Below are positions 12,143-24,084 of a stretch of 64,000 nt of DNA, in pieces. The notes below the pieces were generated by a model. That model did no database searches. It saw only the letters and a list, made by a program, of their open reading frames with translations, and was not told the DNA's origin. The stretch is from positions 310,001-374,000 of the forward strand of contig JADLZL010003072.1 in NCBI GenBank assembly GCA_015844335.1, read 5' to 3'. Each line of letters starts with the position of its first letter. Position 1 is the stretch's first letter. The position numbers were made by a program, and so were the translations under genes. The stretch comes from Chrysopogon serrulatus (lineage: Eukaryota > Streptophyta > Magnoliopsida > Poales > Poaceae).

Positions 12143-12372
12143 CTCCGTCCCGAATAATTGTCGTTTTCGATTTTTCGGTCATTAGTTTGACTCGATTTAT
12201 AGAAAATACGTACAATATTTATATCTCCGAATAATTTTGTTAAAAAACTAGATTCAAAGATCTTTCCGATGATATTAATTATGATACTAATCGATAATAT
12301 TTATTATTTATAAAAATTACCGGCATTTGTTTTTTAAACGAAAACGCGACTTATATTTTAGGACGGAGGGAG
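12143..12372. mobile_element. Stowaway MITE
   Basis: The left end (CTCCGTCCCGAATAATTGTC) and right end (GGACGGAGGGAG) are inverted. They match the Stowaway consensus CTCCCTCCGTCC and are flanked by TA on both sides (12141-12142 and 12373-12374), as expected for Tc1/mariner-type insertion. Length is about 230 bases. Non-autonomous, with no coding capacity. Confidence 0.9.
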
Positions 12373-12374
12373 TA

Positions 12375-13935
12375 GATGTTAATAATCTTTTTTTATATTA
12401 TTTCAAGTTAAAAATGCTTTCGAGAAGTGACGAGGACTACACTCGGACGGATGGACTAGTGTGCCATGCCATCGAAGTAGGAGTACACCTGCAAAAAGGA
12501 TTTTGGCAGGCCGGTTGCAGCTACTACTTGCATCCGCACGTGGCCAGCCATTGTTTACCATTGCTGTGCCATATGGGTCTCCCATGACAGAAAAAGGCCA
12601 GTCTCAGGGATCATTCAAGCACGCACACGCACACGCACTCAGCAGAGCCCACATGCTCCACCTGATTGATGCTCGTCATGTGCTCGCTCGAGCAGGGAGG
12701 CTCGGCTGAACCTGGCCGCGAAGACGCGCGAGGTTCGCTCTCGCTCGCCACTCAAACACTCATCACACGGTGCAGCAGTGCGCAAGGACGGTACACGGGC
12801 ACTTCTTTTTATCTCTCTTGTGTAGTTACTGTTATTGTTATTCGGAGTGTTCAATTTAGTCATATAAGCCGACCGATAAAAACAAGTCACCGATTTATTG
12901 TGAGAGAAAAATACCGTTGAAATTACTGATGGGACAAACGATTACAAAGATTAGATGGTTTCCGCGAAATTTATTATCTGCGTTCCACGTCTTATCTTGT
13001 CGTCTTCCTCGCCGTTTCATTTTGTTTGCGCGTGCATGCTGACGTGCACCACAGCCACCGGACCATGTCTGTCTCACCTCTCGACACCAGAGGTTGCAAA
13101 ATTGCAATGCATAGTCGTCAGTAGCCACGACGCCTTGGTGCTGGTGGGGCAGACACCGAATCCAATTCGGAATCGAGGATCGCGTGCCGCTGACGCCAGC
13201 ACCGACGGACGCCGGGGTTCGTTGCGGCCGGCGGCGATTGCATCGCCTCGCCACGGCATTGATCCGATCCCCGAAGGCCCGAACGAGCACGGCCGAACTC
13301 GCGCTGCAATTGCGGTCTGAGAAGCCGCTAGTACTGCACCTTTCGAAAGCGGACCGAACAAACTCGAGCAGAGCAGGTGATAGCACCCGCGTCGGCGTCG
13401 AGCGTTTGCGTGCCGGCACTAGCAAGCATCTCTCATCTCTTACAACCACTGTGATGTGTTGTGTTGCCAGTTGTGCCACCACCGCAGCACAGAGGATCCT
13501 CGCCCGGCACCATCTCATCATCGTCGTCGTCATCAGTGATGGATGGTCACTGCAAGTGCGGCAGCAGCATCAGTAGAAGAATCGTGGCATGGTAGCACTC
13601 CCCACTTCCGCGAATTAATTAACCCAAAAACCGCAGGATCATTGGGTCGTTCGTTCCGCCACTTAAAAAGCCCCAGCACTAGAGGTAGTAATCACCGTCC
13701 GCTTTTTCCCAATCAGCAGGGCAGCCGCGCCCACACGTCAGTGACCAAGACGACGCCGCCGCCGCACTTCCCCTTCCCCCCATCGCCGCCGCCCCCCCGG
13801 CGGCTTCTGCTCCGATGCCGATGCCCGCTCTCTTGTCCCTGCGGATTGATGTGATGGGGGCCGCGCGCACTTCAACGCGCCGGCCGTGCTGACGCGGCGC
13901 CGCCGCGACGCTGACGCCCGGGCCCCCACCGCACC
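12375..13935. other. Upstream region of GSH1, becoming GC-rich
   Basis: This stretch rises from AT-rich to a CpG-rich island over about 13180-13930. Open frames on both strands (for example 12895-13533 minus) are compositional and show no domain. I regard the segment as the distal and proximal promoter region of GSH1. I did not assign individual operator or enhancer sites. Confidence 0.5.
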
Positions 13936-13939
13936 GCTT

Positions 13940-13945
13940 TATAAG
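13940..13945 (+). promoter_or_regulatory. Candidate TATA box of GSH1
   Basis: TATAAG sits in GC-rich DNA about 180 bases upstream of the first leader intron and 297 bases before the presumed start codon. A pyrimidine-rich run follows, where transcription would be expected to begin about 30 bases downstream. No other TATA-like word is close by. Confidence 0.6.
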
Positions 13946-14079
13946 TAACCAGCACGCGCTGCCCCCCTCCCCGACCCCTCCCACCCCCGTCTCCTCTTCT
14001 TACTCAATCCCGCAGTTCTACTGCGGCGGAAGCAGCGCAGTCGCAGAGGCGGCAGGAGGCAGCAGTGCACGCCGACCAA

Positions 14080-14104
14080 CCCTAGCCTAGCCTAGCCTAG
14101 CCTC
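14080..14104 (+). repeat. CCTAG microsatellite in the GSH1 leader
   Basis: Four to five CCTAG units are repeated just before the 5' leader donor site at 14122. It would lie in the untranslated leader of GSH1. Copy number may be polymorphic. Confidence 0.75.
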
Positions 14105-14121
14105 CGTGCCGGCGCGGCGAG

Positions 14122-14231
14122 GTGCGTGGTCCAGTTCAGTTCCACGGCGCGCGTATCGGATTCCGCGATTCCCGGTGGGTTTTTTTTTTTTTTTGTTCTT
14201 AACTTATTATTATCGGGGTGGATTTTGGCAG
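14122..14231 (+). other. GSH1 5' leader intron, with alternative ATGs if retained
   Basis: A GTGCGT donor follows GGCGAG, and the acceptor TTTTGGCAG lies just before GTTCGATGG. The intron has a T-rich run before its 3' end. If retained, an ATG at 14218 is in frame with the mature GSH1 protein (through GGAVAASPPTEEAVQ), whereas the spliced ATG at 14237 is not. An ATG at 14126 is in frame with 14237. Alternative use is inferred from reading frames only. Confidence 0.7.
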
Positions 14232-14236
14232 GTTCG

Positions 14237-15889
14237 ATGGCCGTGGCGTCGCGGCTGGCGGTCACGCGGGTGTCGCCGGACGGCGCGCGCCCCGGGGCGG
14301 CGGCGGCAGGGGAGAGGACGAGGAGTGGGCTCGTGGCGTTTCCGGCCGCCAGCAGGGGAGGACGAGGCGCGGCGGGGCCGTCGCCGCTAGTCCCCCCACG
14401 GAGGAGGCCGTGCAGATGACGGAGCCGCTCACCAAGGACGACCTCGTCGCCTACCTCGCCTCCGGGTGCAAGCCCAAGGAGAATTGGAGGTCAGACAGAA
14501 GCTTCCATATGCATATGCTCCTTTTTTTATTATTTTATTTTATTTTTTACAGAATTGATTCCTCTCCTAGTGCCAGAGCGGTATAATGTGTGACGTGGAC
14601 GCCTAGTTTTTTGGTTGTTTCATATGATACGTGTGATGCGTTCTTATAGCCAGCAACGCTGTCTAGCTCTAAAATTGAGGTTACTTGCTATTGCTCCCGG
14701 GAGTGCCAAACGTTTGAGATGGATTAGTGTGATGATCACTTGACCTGGCCACCGTTTTTATCTTATAGCTGTGTTCAAGTTATTTGAGCATCGACAGTTT
14801 GGTTTTGGTCTGGTCTTTATTGAAGCTGTCTCTGTACTTTCTTTCTTTTTTTCAAAAAAGGAAAATATTTTTCAGTTGGCTGTTCATTTCATAACCAACA
14901 TTAACGTCTGTCCTTTACAGAATTGGCACGGAGCATGAAAAATTTGGTTTCGAAGTCGACACATTACGCCCTATAAAATACGATCAGATTCGCGACATAC
15001 TGAACGGGCTCGCTGAGAGATTTGACTGGGACAAGATAATGGAAGGAAACAATGTTATCGGCCTCAAGCAGGTACGGTTTCATTTGCTCCTTCCCTTTTG
15101 CATGAATGTGGCCGCTATATATCATCCAACAATTGAAATTGGATGAGAAGGGCATTTTGTCCATCATTTTGATGGGTCACTCTCATTCATGCTTTAGATG
15201 ACACAGTCAGACAGAGGGTTGTGCAGTTTTCTCTGATGGCTCTGTTTTATCTTTGTAATAACCTGACTTATTTGTATGGATGTAGGGAAAACAAAGCATC
15301 TCACTAGAACCTGGAGGCCAATTTGAACTTAGTGGCGCTCCTCTCGAAACATTGCATCAAACTTGTGCCGAGGTCAATTCACATCTTTATCAGGTAACTT
15401 CTCTTACTGACATGCATTCTTTGTACATCATCTTACATAAACTATGATCTTAGCCCACGTATGTTTTTACTTGACATTATATAAAACTGACCATTCTTTT
15501 GCCAGAGATGATACAATACTAAACTCGTACTGCAAACCAAATGTTTGCTGACACCCCTGCCCACTTACCATGATAATTCTGTTGAGAACTATACCTTTAA
15601 ATTGAGCATCTTGTTGGAGTTTATTTTGTAGTTCTTTAAACATGCTGACTAGGTTGTTGTGGGAAAACGTTCAAAATTCTATGGTACCACATTGTATTGT
15701 TTCTGCAAGACTTGTGCATTTCAGTGCAATTGGGGTATGCCCTCAAAGTTTGCCTGTTCTTGCAGGTCAAAGCAGTTGGAGAGGAAATGGGAATAGGATT
15801 TCTTGGGCTTGGTTTTCAGCCGAAATGGGCACTGAGTGATATACCAATAATGCCAAAGGTAATTCTGTCCTTTAACCTTGTAAACTTAT

Positions 15890-15925
<36 letters not shown>

Positions 15926-18502
15926 GTTTTGTTCCTGGACTGTTAACTACTGCTCACAAGTCACCTCAACCCATCATACTTGATTTGACTTTTAAGCATA
16001 GTATTCTTGATACCTCAATAGTTAAATAAGATGCTATCACTAGAAATACTGTCTTCTGGTACATTTGACGCCACAATATGGACTTGCTAGTTACCCAGTA
16101 ATGTGTTGAGCACTTAGGAAAAATGACTGATAACTCATACTCAGATATTCCTTAGGCAACAACTGTTACTGTTTTGTGCAAAATCTGACGAAAACATCAT
16201 CGGCTTGTAGGGAAGATATGAAATAATGAGGAATTACATGCCTAAAGTTGGTACTCTTGGCCTTGATATGATGTTTCGGACATGTACTGTGCAGGTGAGC
16301 ATATTTCTATTTTTATGTTTGTTGTACCATTTTCAGAACAACATTACTCTCCGTTTGAGCTCATCTCAAAGATACTCGAAACTTTATCTATGACATAAGT
16401 TGATTCACTAAAGAAGTTTACTCATTTATATTATGATAATCTTGACAAAAGTTCACTCTTCTGTGTCCAGGTTAATCTTGACTTCAGTGCAGAACAGGAT
16501 ATGATAAGGAAATTTCGTGCTGGCCTTGCATTGCAGCCTGTGGGTATTATTATTGTCTTCTGTCATATGATAATTTATTTGCTGTTCCCAAATCATCCTG
16601 GCTTGTTCATTTAACAGATTGCAACTGCAATATTTGCCAACTCTCCCTTTAAAGAAGGAAAACCAAATGGATTTCTCAGCTTAAGGAGGTATTTACTTGA
16701 TAGCCATTCAGCGCATACATAAGTTAATTTCATTATCTGCAGTTATTAACACAGTTAACCTTATCTGCAGCCATATCTGGACAGATACCGATAACAACCG
16801 TGCAGGGATGCTCCCATTTGTCTTCGACAACTCATTTGGGTTAGCATTCCTTTTGAACACCCCCTCTCCTCTACCCTGAGTGCCAGTAATTTGATTGATT
16901 CCATCATTTCTTCTAAAGATATTTTCCATGTGAAACAATCCTAATTATAGTTTCTGATTGGGGTGCAGGTTTGAGCAGTACGTGGATTATGCATTAGATG
17001 TCCCGATGTATTTTGTGTATCGAAATAAAAAGTATATTGACTGCACCGGAATGTCATTTCGGGTCTGTTTCTATCCTTTGTGCCCTTTTACTTCTGTAGT
17101 ACTCTGTTTTGAAGGTTTTAGATTTTTAACCCTCCATTTACAAGATGCAGTGCTTGGTTTTCATTCATTCATAAAACTCATTTGATTTGTATTTATTTTG
17201 CAGGATTTTATGCAAGGAAAGCTCCCACAGGCTCCTGGGGAGTTGCCCACTCTTAATGATTGGGAGAACCATCTAACAACAATTTTCCCTGAGGTTTACC
17301 CTTTTATCTCCTTACATGATGGCATATCTGCCATTGCTAGGTATCGTAATAACTCTTGTCTTCTGTGTTCTGCTTGCAGGTTAGGTTAAAGAGATACCTT
17401 GAGATGAGAGGTGCTGATGGTGGCCCATGGAGGAGATTGTGTGCGTTGCCTGCATTTTGGGTTTGTGATCTGCTTTCCTTTGACTGTGTTTTGTATTTCT
17501 GTGCACCGCCTCTGACAGCCACTAGTTAATATGAATATGGGCTCTATGGTATTAGTTTATTTCTAGTTTTTGCTAGAAGTTTGAATCTGATTTCTGCTTT
17601 ATTCGAGTGTACAGGTTGGTCTGCTGTACGATGAGGAATCGTTACAAAGCATTTTGGACATGACTTTTGATTGGACAAAAGAGGAAAGAGAGATGCTAAG
17701 ACGGAAGGTATCTCAAAATAATTGTCCACTCATTTGTTCCGCACAATGTTGGTTTTTCTTTTTTCCTTCCCTTTTTTCCCTTTTTATTGGTGGCTCATTT
17801 GGGTTTCAACTCTAGCCTACCCCAACTTGCTTGGGGCTAAAAGAATTTTTTGTTATTGGGCACAATAGGAAATATTCTTGAAAGGGAACTAAAGTTCGGT
17901 TTGCCTCACAACTACAATTTTCAAATAGAACTTTACAATATTCTTGTGATTATAAATTGTCTATTATAGATAAGAATAAAGCCCAGCAGATTTAATTAGT
18001 TTTGCTGTGATATATTGATCAGGTACCGGTGACTGGTTTGAAGACACCATTTCGTGATGGATATGTAAGAGATCTAGCTGAGGAAGTTCTAAAACTGGCC
18101 AAGGTTAGTAAATTAGAGTACTACTTTGCTATGATTTTAACCCCCACCCTCCCTCCCCAAACATAAAAAAGAGTAAGGCCAAGTTGACAGAAATGTTTGA
18201 AATAATTTTATGTTGTCATTACCCCAGAAAGGACTGGAAAGAAGAGGATACAAGGAGGTTGGTTTCCTTAGAGAGGTAGACGAAGTGGTGAGAACAGGTA
18301 ATGCTACTCAGCATCCTCTTATTTTTTTTTTCGTTTCGCACAGACAACCATAATTATCTTTGCTGCCGATGAGTTCTGTTTCTGAAGATCCTAATTAACT
18401 TACCTTGCTACAGGAGTGACACCTGCTGAGAGGCTTCTGAATCTGTACGAGACGAAGTGGCAACGCAACGTAGACCATGTTTTCGAGCATTTGTTATACT
18501 GA
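14237..18502 (+). CDS. GSH1: Glutamate-cysteine ligase, chloroplastic (15 coding exons)
   Basis: Plant-type (GCS2 family) ligase joining glutamate and cysteine with ATP in plastids, the first step of glutathione synthesis. Coding exons: 14237-14489, 14921-15071, 15286-15393, 15766-15858, 16211-16294, 16471-16539, 16618-16688, 16771-16839, 16969-17062, 17204-17293, 17380-17460, 17615-17707, 18023-18103, 18228-18297, 18414-18502; all have GT-AG borders. Diagnostic stretches are TEPLTKDDLVAYLASGCKP, GTEHEKFGFEVDTLRPIKYD, SLEPGGQFELSGAPLETLHQ, SHIWTDTDNNRAGMLPFVFD and LLNLYETKWQR near the end. The cysteines in LHQTCAE and RRLCALP match the redox-regulated disulfide pair known from Brassica GSH1. 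A leader intron spans 14122-14231. Oddity: ATG 14237 (MAVASRLAVTR) is one frame away from the mature protein, a net loss of one base or gain of two within exon 1. The mature part is intact. Confidence 0.96.
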
Positions 18503-18909
18503 TGGTGACGCCGCGAATGCTGGACAGAACTTGTAGATGTACCCTAATACAGGACCTCATCTTGATTCATTCAACGCCTGAGCCGGAAGGCTCAGTTCAG
18601 GCACAGGAGCACAGCTTTTGGTTGGTGGTTGGTTGGGGGAACCGCTGCTCGGTAATGTGCCCACAACAAATAACTTCGCTCGGAACGGATCGCTGTGCTT
18701 TGACTTCACCCCCTGTGTCTCCAGGGAGATGGAACAAACTACTGTTTGTACCGGCCCTTTTTGTTTTTCTTCAGAGATGAAAATGCTGTATGGAAAATAA
18801 GTCCATCTTCTGTATGATGGGAACTGTTTGTTTTTCCCCCTTTCTTTTCTTTAGGATTGTTGGGATCTTTGTCCGGGGTTAACAAGCAAAAGTAATTTCA
18901 TCGACGATA

Positions 18910-18915
18910 AATAAA
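18910..18915 (+). terminator. Candidate polyadenylation signal of GSH1
   Basis: AATAAA lies about 410 bases after the GSH1 stop codon, in sequence without other genes. An AAAATAAG word near 18794 is an alternative earlier signal. Confidence 0.45.
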
Positions 18916-19209
18916 CTGATGGTTTGATCCGGAATATGCAATTACGGATGCCCTTTTCTACCTTGTTTTTAGCCAAAATCATTGTTGGGCGTGCCTTTGT
19001 TGCTAACGCATGCAATGCATGGATGAGACAACAGCAATTGAGTTCTCTGCGCCCAACGGCGGTTAGTGTTTGGGGGAGGGTTTCCATGCTCCGTCGTCTT
19101 AGCGGCGGTGGTGGCCATTCATTGAGGACGAAGCTTGAAGACAGGTGTTGGTACCGCCTACAGATATTAACATCTGCATGCCTGTAAAACTCTCAACACT
19201 AACAACTAA

Positions 19210-19251
<42 letters not shown>

Positions 19252-19463
19252 AGCAAATGAAAACGACATATCAGACATATGTAGACCTGATCTGCCAGCG
19301 ACCCATGGCCTGACCCAAAGTGCAAAAATCTGAGAACTAGCCTGATCTGCCAGTGTGTAGCATTGCGCTCGGGCCAAATATTTTGATCGGATCAATTTTT
19401 GGAGCTTGCACCTAATCTAACTGATTAGATCCCGGAAACAAAGTCGCTATGGGATGTGTGACT
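18916..19463. other. Intergenic spacer with long poly-T tract
   Basis: An uninterrupted T run of about 38 bases lies at 19212-19250, possibly the poly-A tail of an old minus-strand retroposon. No coding sequence was recognised on either side. Confidence 0.5.
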
Positions 19464-19874
19464 ATATAAAAATACGTGCAATATTTATATCTTTAAATAA
19501 GTTTATTATGAAAGTTTTTTTTTAACGATCTATCTAATTCTAATTATATATTATAAATATCAATATTTTTTATACACGTGTTATTCTACACCCTAGGTGT
19601 AGAATAATGTGTGATAGCTAATCTTGAGTAATACTGAAAAAATTCAGAAATACTGAACACCAACTACCGACTAATTTGAATTTAAATCGTTAAGTATTGT
19701 TCAAGTATTTTTTTTCAATATTACGATGATCGATATTCTAACCGAGTGTAGAATAATATTCTACACCTAGGGTGTAGAATATCAATCGTATTTTTTATAT
19801 ATAATTAGTCAATATTAAAAACAATTGACTTATTAGGAAGCGAGAATGACTTATATTTGGGACAAAAGGAGTAA
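19464..19874. mobile_element. Truncated Stowaway-like MITE split by a second element
   Basis: Left and right pieces share AAAATACGTGCAATATTTATAT, ATTATATATTA and GACTTATATTTGGGACAAAAGGAGTA-like words with the Stowaway copy at 12143. The right end, GGGACAAAAGGAG then TA, is a decayed Stowaway terminus. The left terminus is missing or unrecognisable. Another small element at 19575-19788 interrupts it. Confidence 0.5.
19575..19788. mobile_element. Small element with a palindrome at each end
   Basis: Each end holds the same 10-base inverted arms, ATTCTACACC and GGTGTAGAAT, around a 3-base spacer (CTA on the left at 19583-19605, TAG on the right at 19758-19780). The element is flanked by TATTTTTTATA (19564-19574 and 19789-19799), a possible target-site duplication, though AT-rich chance matches are possible. 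About 214 bases long, non-coding. Family not recognised. Confidence 0.6.
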
Positions 19875-22062
19875 GCAATAACTTTGTGTTTGATATTTAC
19901 ATTTTAAGATAATTCGTCATGTTCGTTTTGTCTTATCCGTCGGGTTTATCATTTGTTCGAATAATATTTTCTTTCATGACAAATTAGATGGCTTATCTTA
20001 TCAGCTGGCTTATGTGTGACGCATGAATTTCACATGAATATACTTTACTTCACAGAAAAATTACGAAAACACAATTTTTTTTCCCGCAATCTAGATGTTA
20101 TGTGGGTTACCGTGCTGCCGTAAAAAAAACACTCAACCCAAATTACATGTAAAATCCCGACCAAGATGTGAATTGATAGATCGAGTAATCACCAATGTGC
20201 ATGCAAAATTTCAGTTTGAACAGAAACTTGCACGTGGGGAAGATAAAATAGAAACGAGCGTGGGAGTTTTGGTTCAAGCTTAAATTTTGCACACACATAT
20301 GTGATGTCCAAGTCCACGAGAAAACTGAAGTCGTGCGCGCACGTGTGTGTGAAAACTAATTAGTCAAATAGCAGCAGCCAGGCCTGTCGTCAGCGAGAAT
20401 ATGAAAGAGAGTTTGAAACGTGTTCGTCCGGTGAACTGTGATCCGAGACGGCTGCGTGCGGGACTGCTACCGCCTACCAACCGCGCCACCCTGCACATTG
20501 CACGTACTACTTGGCACCACTATGAATAGCCTAGTATTTCTCATCCTAACAAATAAGGGTACGGACCCAGCACATCTTCCTTCCGATTTAGGTCTCAATT
20601 CCTCAAAGAATCAAATTGTGCTTCCAGTTCTATACCTATAGCCAGTTTCTTTCGTCCCACTTTTTTATTTGATCTGGACTTATGACCCGTAATTATACGA
20701 GCTAGAACAACTTGCATATCCTAGCGACAATGGGTATAAAATCCGGTTCGGTGGTTCCGATTCCTATAAGTATGGAACTTGATCCCAAACAAACTGAACT
20801 ATACGTGTTAATTGGCATATGGTTGTTAGACTCTCCGTATCTCATATGTGACTTGAATATATGATCTACACTTAGATAAGTTAGAACACCTCGCGTCTAG
20901 CGATGATACCCAGTCTGATTCCTATATATATTGAGCTCCGTTGCAACTTACAGGCATATTTGCTAGTTAGATCTCAATTTTAAAATAATCAAATTCGTCG
21001 TCATATGAATGCCTGAATATAAAAAACTGAACACCTGACCGGATAAGTGGTTAGTCATCAACATAAATAAATAAAAATTAAAAAATAAAAGTGAAACTCG
21101 TCGCCGAAATATTTGACGCCAGTCTGAGGTTAATTAACCTCACCAGTCACATAGGCCTATGGACAAGGAAGTCTCATCCCTCCACATTTCGCACCTATTA
21201 AAGTTCGATATAGTAGTACATGAATATATCAATGCCCATAGGATGGAGACACGAATACACGTTATACTTCTATGGGAGGGGCAATATCCAGGCTTTAGTG
21301 GGTTGGATAACTTGGTCCTCTTCTTCGTTGAGGCTAAGATGTCTCTATTTGTTTGGAATTTGGTGTCTTCTCTTTTGATGTGACGTATCACATGTTGGTA
21401 GCATGCAGGGTATCATCCTTAAGAGGTGGGAGTGGGACACCTGATTTCTCCCCTATAGCCGCATATAAAATTTTGAATCATCTCAGTTGAACCTTCATTG
21501 ACTCCAATAAATTTATATATTTAAATTACACGCTATGGAATACGGTGATAAACATGAATATCACCTGCTACCAATCTACCACTATCGGTTTTTTTTTTTT
21601 TTTGGTCTCTTTAGCTTGGAAAATGCATGTGGCTGCTTATATTTGTTTTTGCTTATGCTATTATATTGAGAACTCATTGACTTGTCACTTTCATAAGTGT
21701 GTTATTTTCTCCATCCTAACCTGTTGTGCATTTAGATATACACTATATACATAGAGAGAGAGTTTTATAATTTAAAATAAATAGAGTTTTTTTAAAAAAA
21801 AGTTAAGTAGACACAACCAAAGTTTGAAACGTGCTTTGTCCTAAGACTCGTGACCAAGGCCCTCTGTCTCGCTCTGCCCCGGCTGACCTACCAACCGCGG
21901 CACCGTATGCACACGCACCTACACGGCTCCAACACCCCCTCCGTCTCACTTCCACGCGGGCCCCACCGACGCGCGCGATCCTGGGAATTAGCCGCCTGCA
22001 GCCAACCCCCTTCCTTCCTGATATCTTCCCGGAATCGGACCCCTACTCCCAAACGCAACCCC
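19875..22062. other. Intergenic region between GSH1 and aminotransferase
   Basis: No open frame with recognisable homology is present. The T-rich run at about 21590-21603 and AT-rich stretches are unremarkable. From about 21880 the sequence becomes GC-rich and forms the proximal promoter of the downstream gene. Confidence 0.5.
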
Positions 22063-22065
22063 GGG

Positions 22066-22074
22066 TATTTAAAT
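22066..22074 (+). promoter_or_regulatory. Candidate TATA box of the aminotransferase gene
   Basis: TATTTAAAT lies in GC-rich DNA 68 bases before the presumed start codon, a spacing that leaves a leader of about 35-40 bases. It is the only TATA-like word in the final 150 bases. Confidence 0.6.
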
Positions 22075-22141
22075 CCCCACGCAACGAGGCGCTCACGTCC
22101 CGCACGCCGCCGCAACTCCCAAAAAATCCTCGCAATCCGCC

Positions 22142-23962
22142 ATGACCTCGCTCCAGTCCTTCCTCGCCGTCAAGCCGGCCGCCGGCTGGGCCGCGGCCGC
22201 TACTCCGCAGTCCCGCCCACGCCGCGCGCGTCTCGGCCTGCCTCGCGACGCCGCCGCCGCCGCCGACCACCGCGGCCTCCTCCGTGGGGCCGCCGCGGCG
22301 GGAGCTGTCGGCGGCGAGCCGCGCCGTCATCGAGGACGAGGCGCGGTACCTCGTCGGCACCTACAAGCGGTCCAGCGTCGTCCTGGACTACGGGCGCGGG
22401 TGCAAGGTGTACGACCTCGACGGCCGCGAGTACCTCGACATGTCCTCCGGCATCGCCGTCACGTCGCTCGGCCACGCGGATCCCGACGTGTGCTCCGCCG
22501 TGGCGGGGCAGAGCGGTAAAATCACCCACACCAGCAACGTCTTCTACACTACGCCCCAGGTTGGTGTCCTGCCCCCCAGTCCTCCCACCGCGCTCACCAT
22601 CTGTTCGACGCATTGTTCCGTCCGGCCTGTTTTTCTCTGCTTCATCACCTGCTGAAGCGGCTCTCTGTCGCAGGTAGAGCTCGCCAAGCGGCTCGTGGGG
22701 GTGTCGTTCGCCGACCGCGCCTTCTTCGCCAGCACTGGCACGGAGGCCAACGAGGCGGCCATCAAATTCTCCCGCAAGTTCCAGCGGGTCGCCCACCCCG
22801 ACAGTGACGACCCGCCCATGGAGTTCTTGGCGTTCAGCAGCAGCTTCCACGGCCGGACCATGGGCGCGGTCGCGCTCACCAGCAAGTCGCAGTACCGGGA
22901 GCCCTTCGCGCCCGTCATGCCCGGAGTGGCCTTCGTGGATTACGGCGATCTGGAGGCGGCAAAGAAGGTCATACAGTCCGGCAGGGTCGCTGCCGTGTTC
23001 GTCGAGCCCGTGCAGGGTGAGGGTGGTATTCACAGTGCCACCCAGGAGTTCTTGCAGGGGCTGCGGGAGGCCTGTGACGAGGCGGGAGCCCTCTTGGTCT
23101 TTGATGAGGTATGTTGTATACTCTGCCACAACTCTGTTCTGTTCATATTGAGAACCCCATGACACTGCTAGTAATTCATGATTGGTTTACAAAGTTCAAA
23201 ACATGCACAATTTACTTGCAGCTATGCATTCCATTACCGACTTTAGGCATAGACTGTGCTCTTATCTCTTATCTAGTTACAGAACATGTTAATGTATTCT
23301 ACATTCATATTGTCATTTCAGCAATACATTCATGATCATATTCCATAGTTATCAAGCTGCATCAATCTGTGAAGTGGGCAGCCATCAGATCAGATGTAAT
23401 GGTGGTATATGGTTTCCAAATGCAGGTGCAATGTGGTTTCGGACGCACTGGTAAACTCTGGGCGCATGAGTTGTACGGAGTAGAACCAGACATAATGACC
23501 TTAGCAAAGCCATTGGCCAATGGTATTCCCATTGCTGCTGTCTTGGTCAAGGAGAAGGTTGCTGCAGCCATAAACTACGGCGACCATGGTACAACGTTCG
23601 GCGGCAACCCTCTTGCCTGCAAGACTGCGATAACCGTGTTTGACAAAATCATGAAACCTGGTTTCTTGGCTGAGGTGTCCAAGAAGGGGGAGAACTTCAA
23701 GCAGCTTCTCCGCACCAAGCTGAGCGGAAACCCGCACGTAAAGGAGGTCCGTGGGGTTGGCCTTCTCGTCGGCATCGAGCTAGATGTACCAGCTGGTCCT
23801 TTGGTCGAGGCATGCTTGGATGCTGGCGTCATAGTGCTGACTGCAGGCAAAGGCAATGTTGTGAGGCTGGTGCCACCGCTCATCATCTCAGAGATGGAGC
23901 TGGAGCATGCCGCGGATGTTATAAGGGACTGTCTACCGGCGCTTGATGTTGCTGCTGCTTAA
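22142..23962 (+). CDS. ARGD: Acetylornithine aminotransferase, plastid/mitochondrial
   Basis: Class-III PLP-dependent aminotransferase converting N-acetylglutamate semialdehyde to N-acetylornithine in arginine synthesis. Three exons with GT-AG borders: 22142-22559, 22674-23108, 23426-23962. Motifs in order: RRELSAASRAVIEDEARYLV, YLDMSSGIAVTSLGHADP, FASTGTEANEAAIKFSRKF (phosphate and cofactor contacts), SSFHGRTMGAVALTSKSQY, VEPVQGEGG, LVFDEVQCGFGRTGKLWA, TLAKPLANGIP (the K is the expected PLP lysine) and GTTFGGNPLACKTA. These separate it from ornithine delta- and GABA-aminotransferases, though by eye only. Oddity: the ATG at 22142 (MTSLQSFLAVKPAAGW), typical of grass orthologues, is out of frame with the mature part. 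A net one-base gain or two-base loss lies near 22210-22235 in the transit peptide. The remaining protein is uninterrupted. Confidence 0.95.
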
Positions 23963-24078
23963 TGTAGCCATAGGTCTTTATCTGTTGTTGCTAGGGTGAT
24001 CCGACCTTTTGGGGGATTCAGGTAATATATATGGTGGTATAGTCCGCATATGAAAACCTGTTCCAAATTTTGGAATTG

Positions 24079-24084
24079 AATAAT
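24079..24084 (+). terminator. Candidate polyadenylation signal of the aminotransferase
   Basis: AATAAT lies 117 bases after the stop codon in AT-rich sequence. It is a common plant near-upstream variant of AATAAA. The exact cleavage site cannot be read from sequence. Confidence 0.4.

Noticed and set aside
12895..13533. 212-residue minus-strand frame upstream of GSH1, with overlapping plus-strand frames
   Set aside because: Lies in the CpG-rich promoter region; no domain, no splice context, and long frames occur on both strands because stop codons are rare in GC-rich DNA.
19099..19395. Lysine-rich 98-residue minus-strand frame
   Set aside because: Created by reading through the poly-T tract at 19212-19250.
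22200..23165. 321-residue minus-strand frame across the aminotransferase
   Set aside because: Exact antisense shadow of the first two exons and an intron; the plus strand carries the conserved enzyme.
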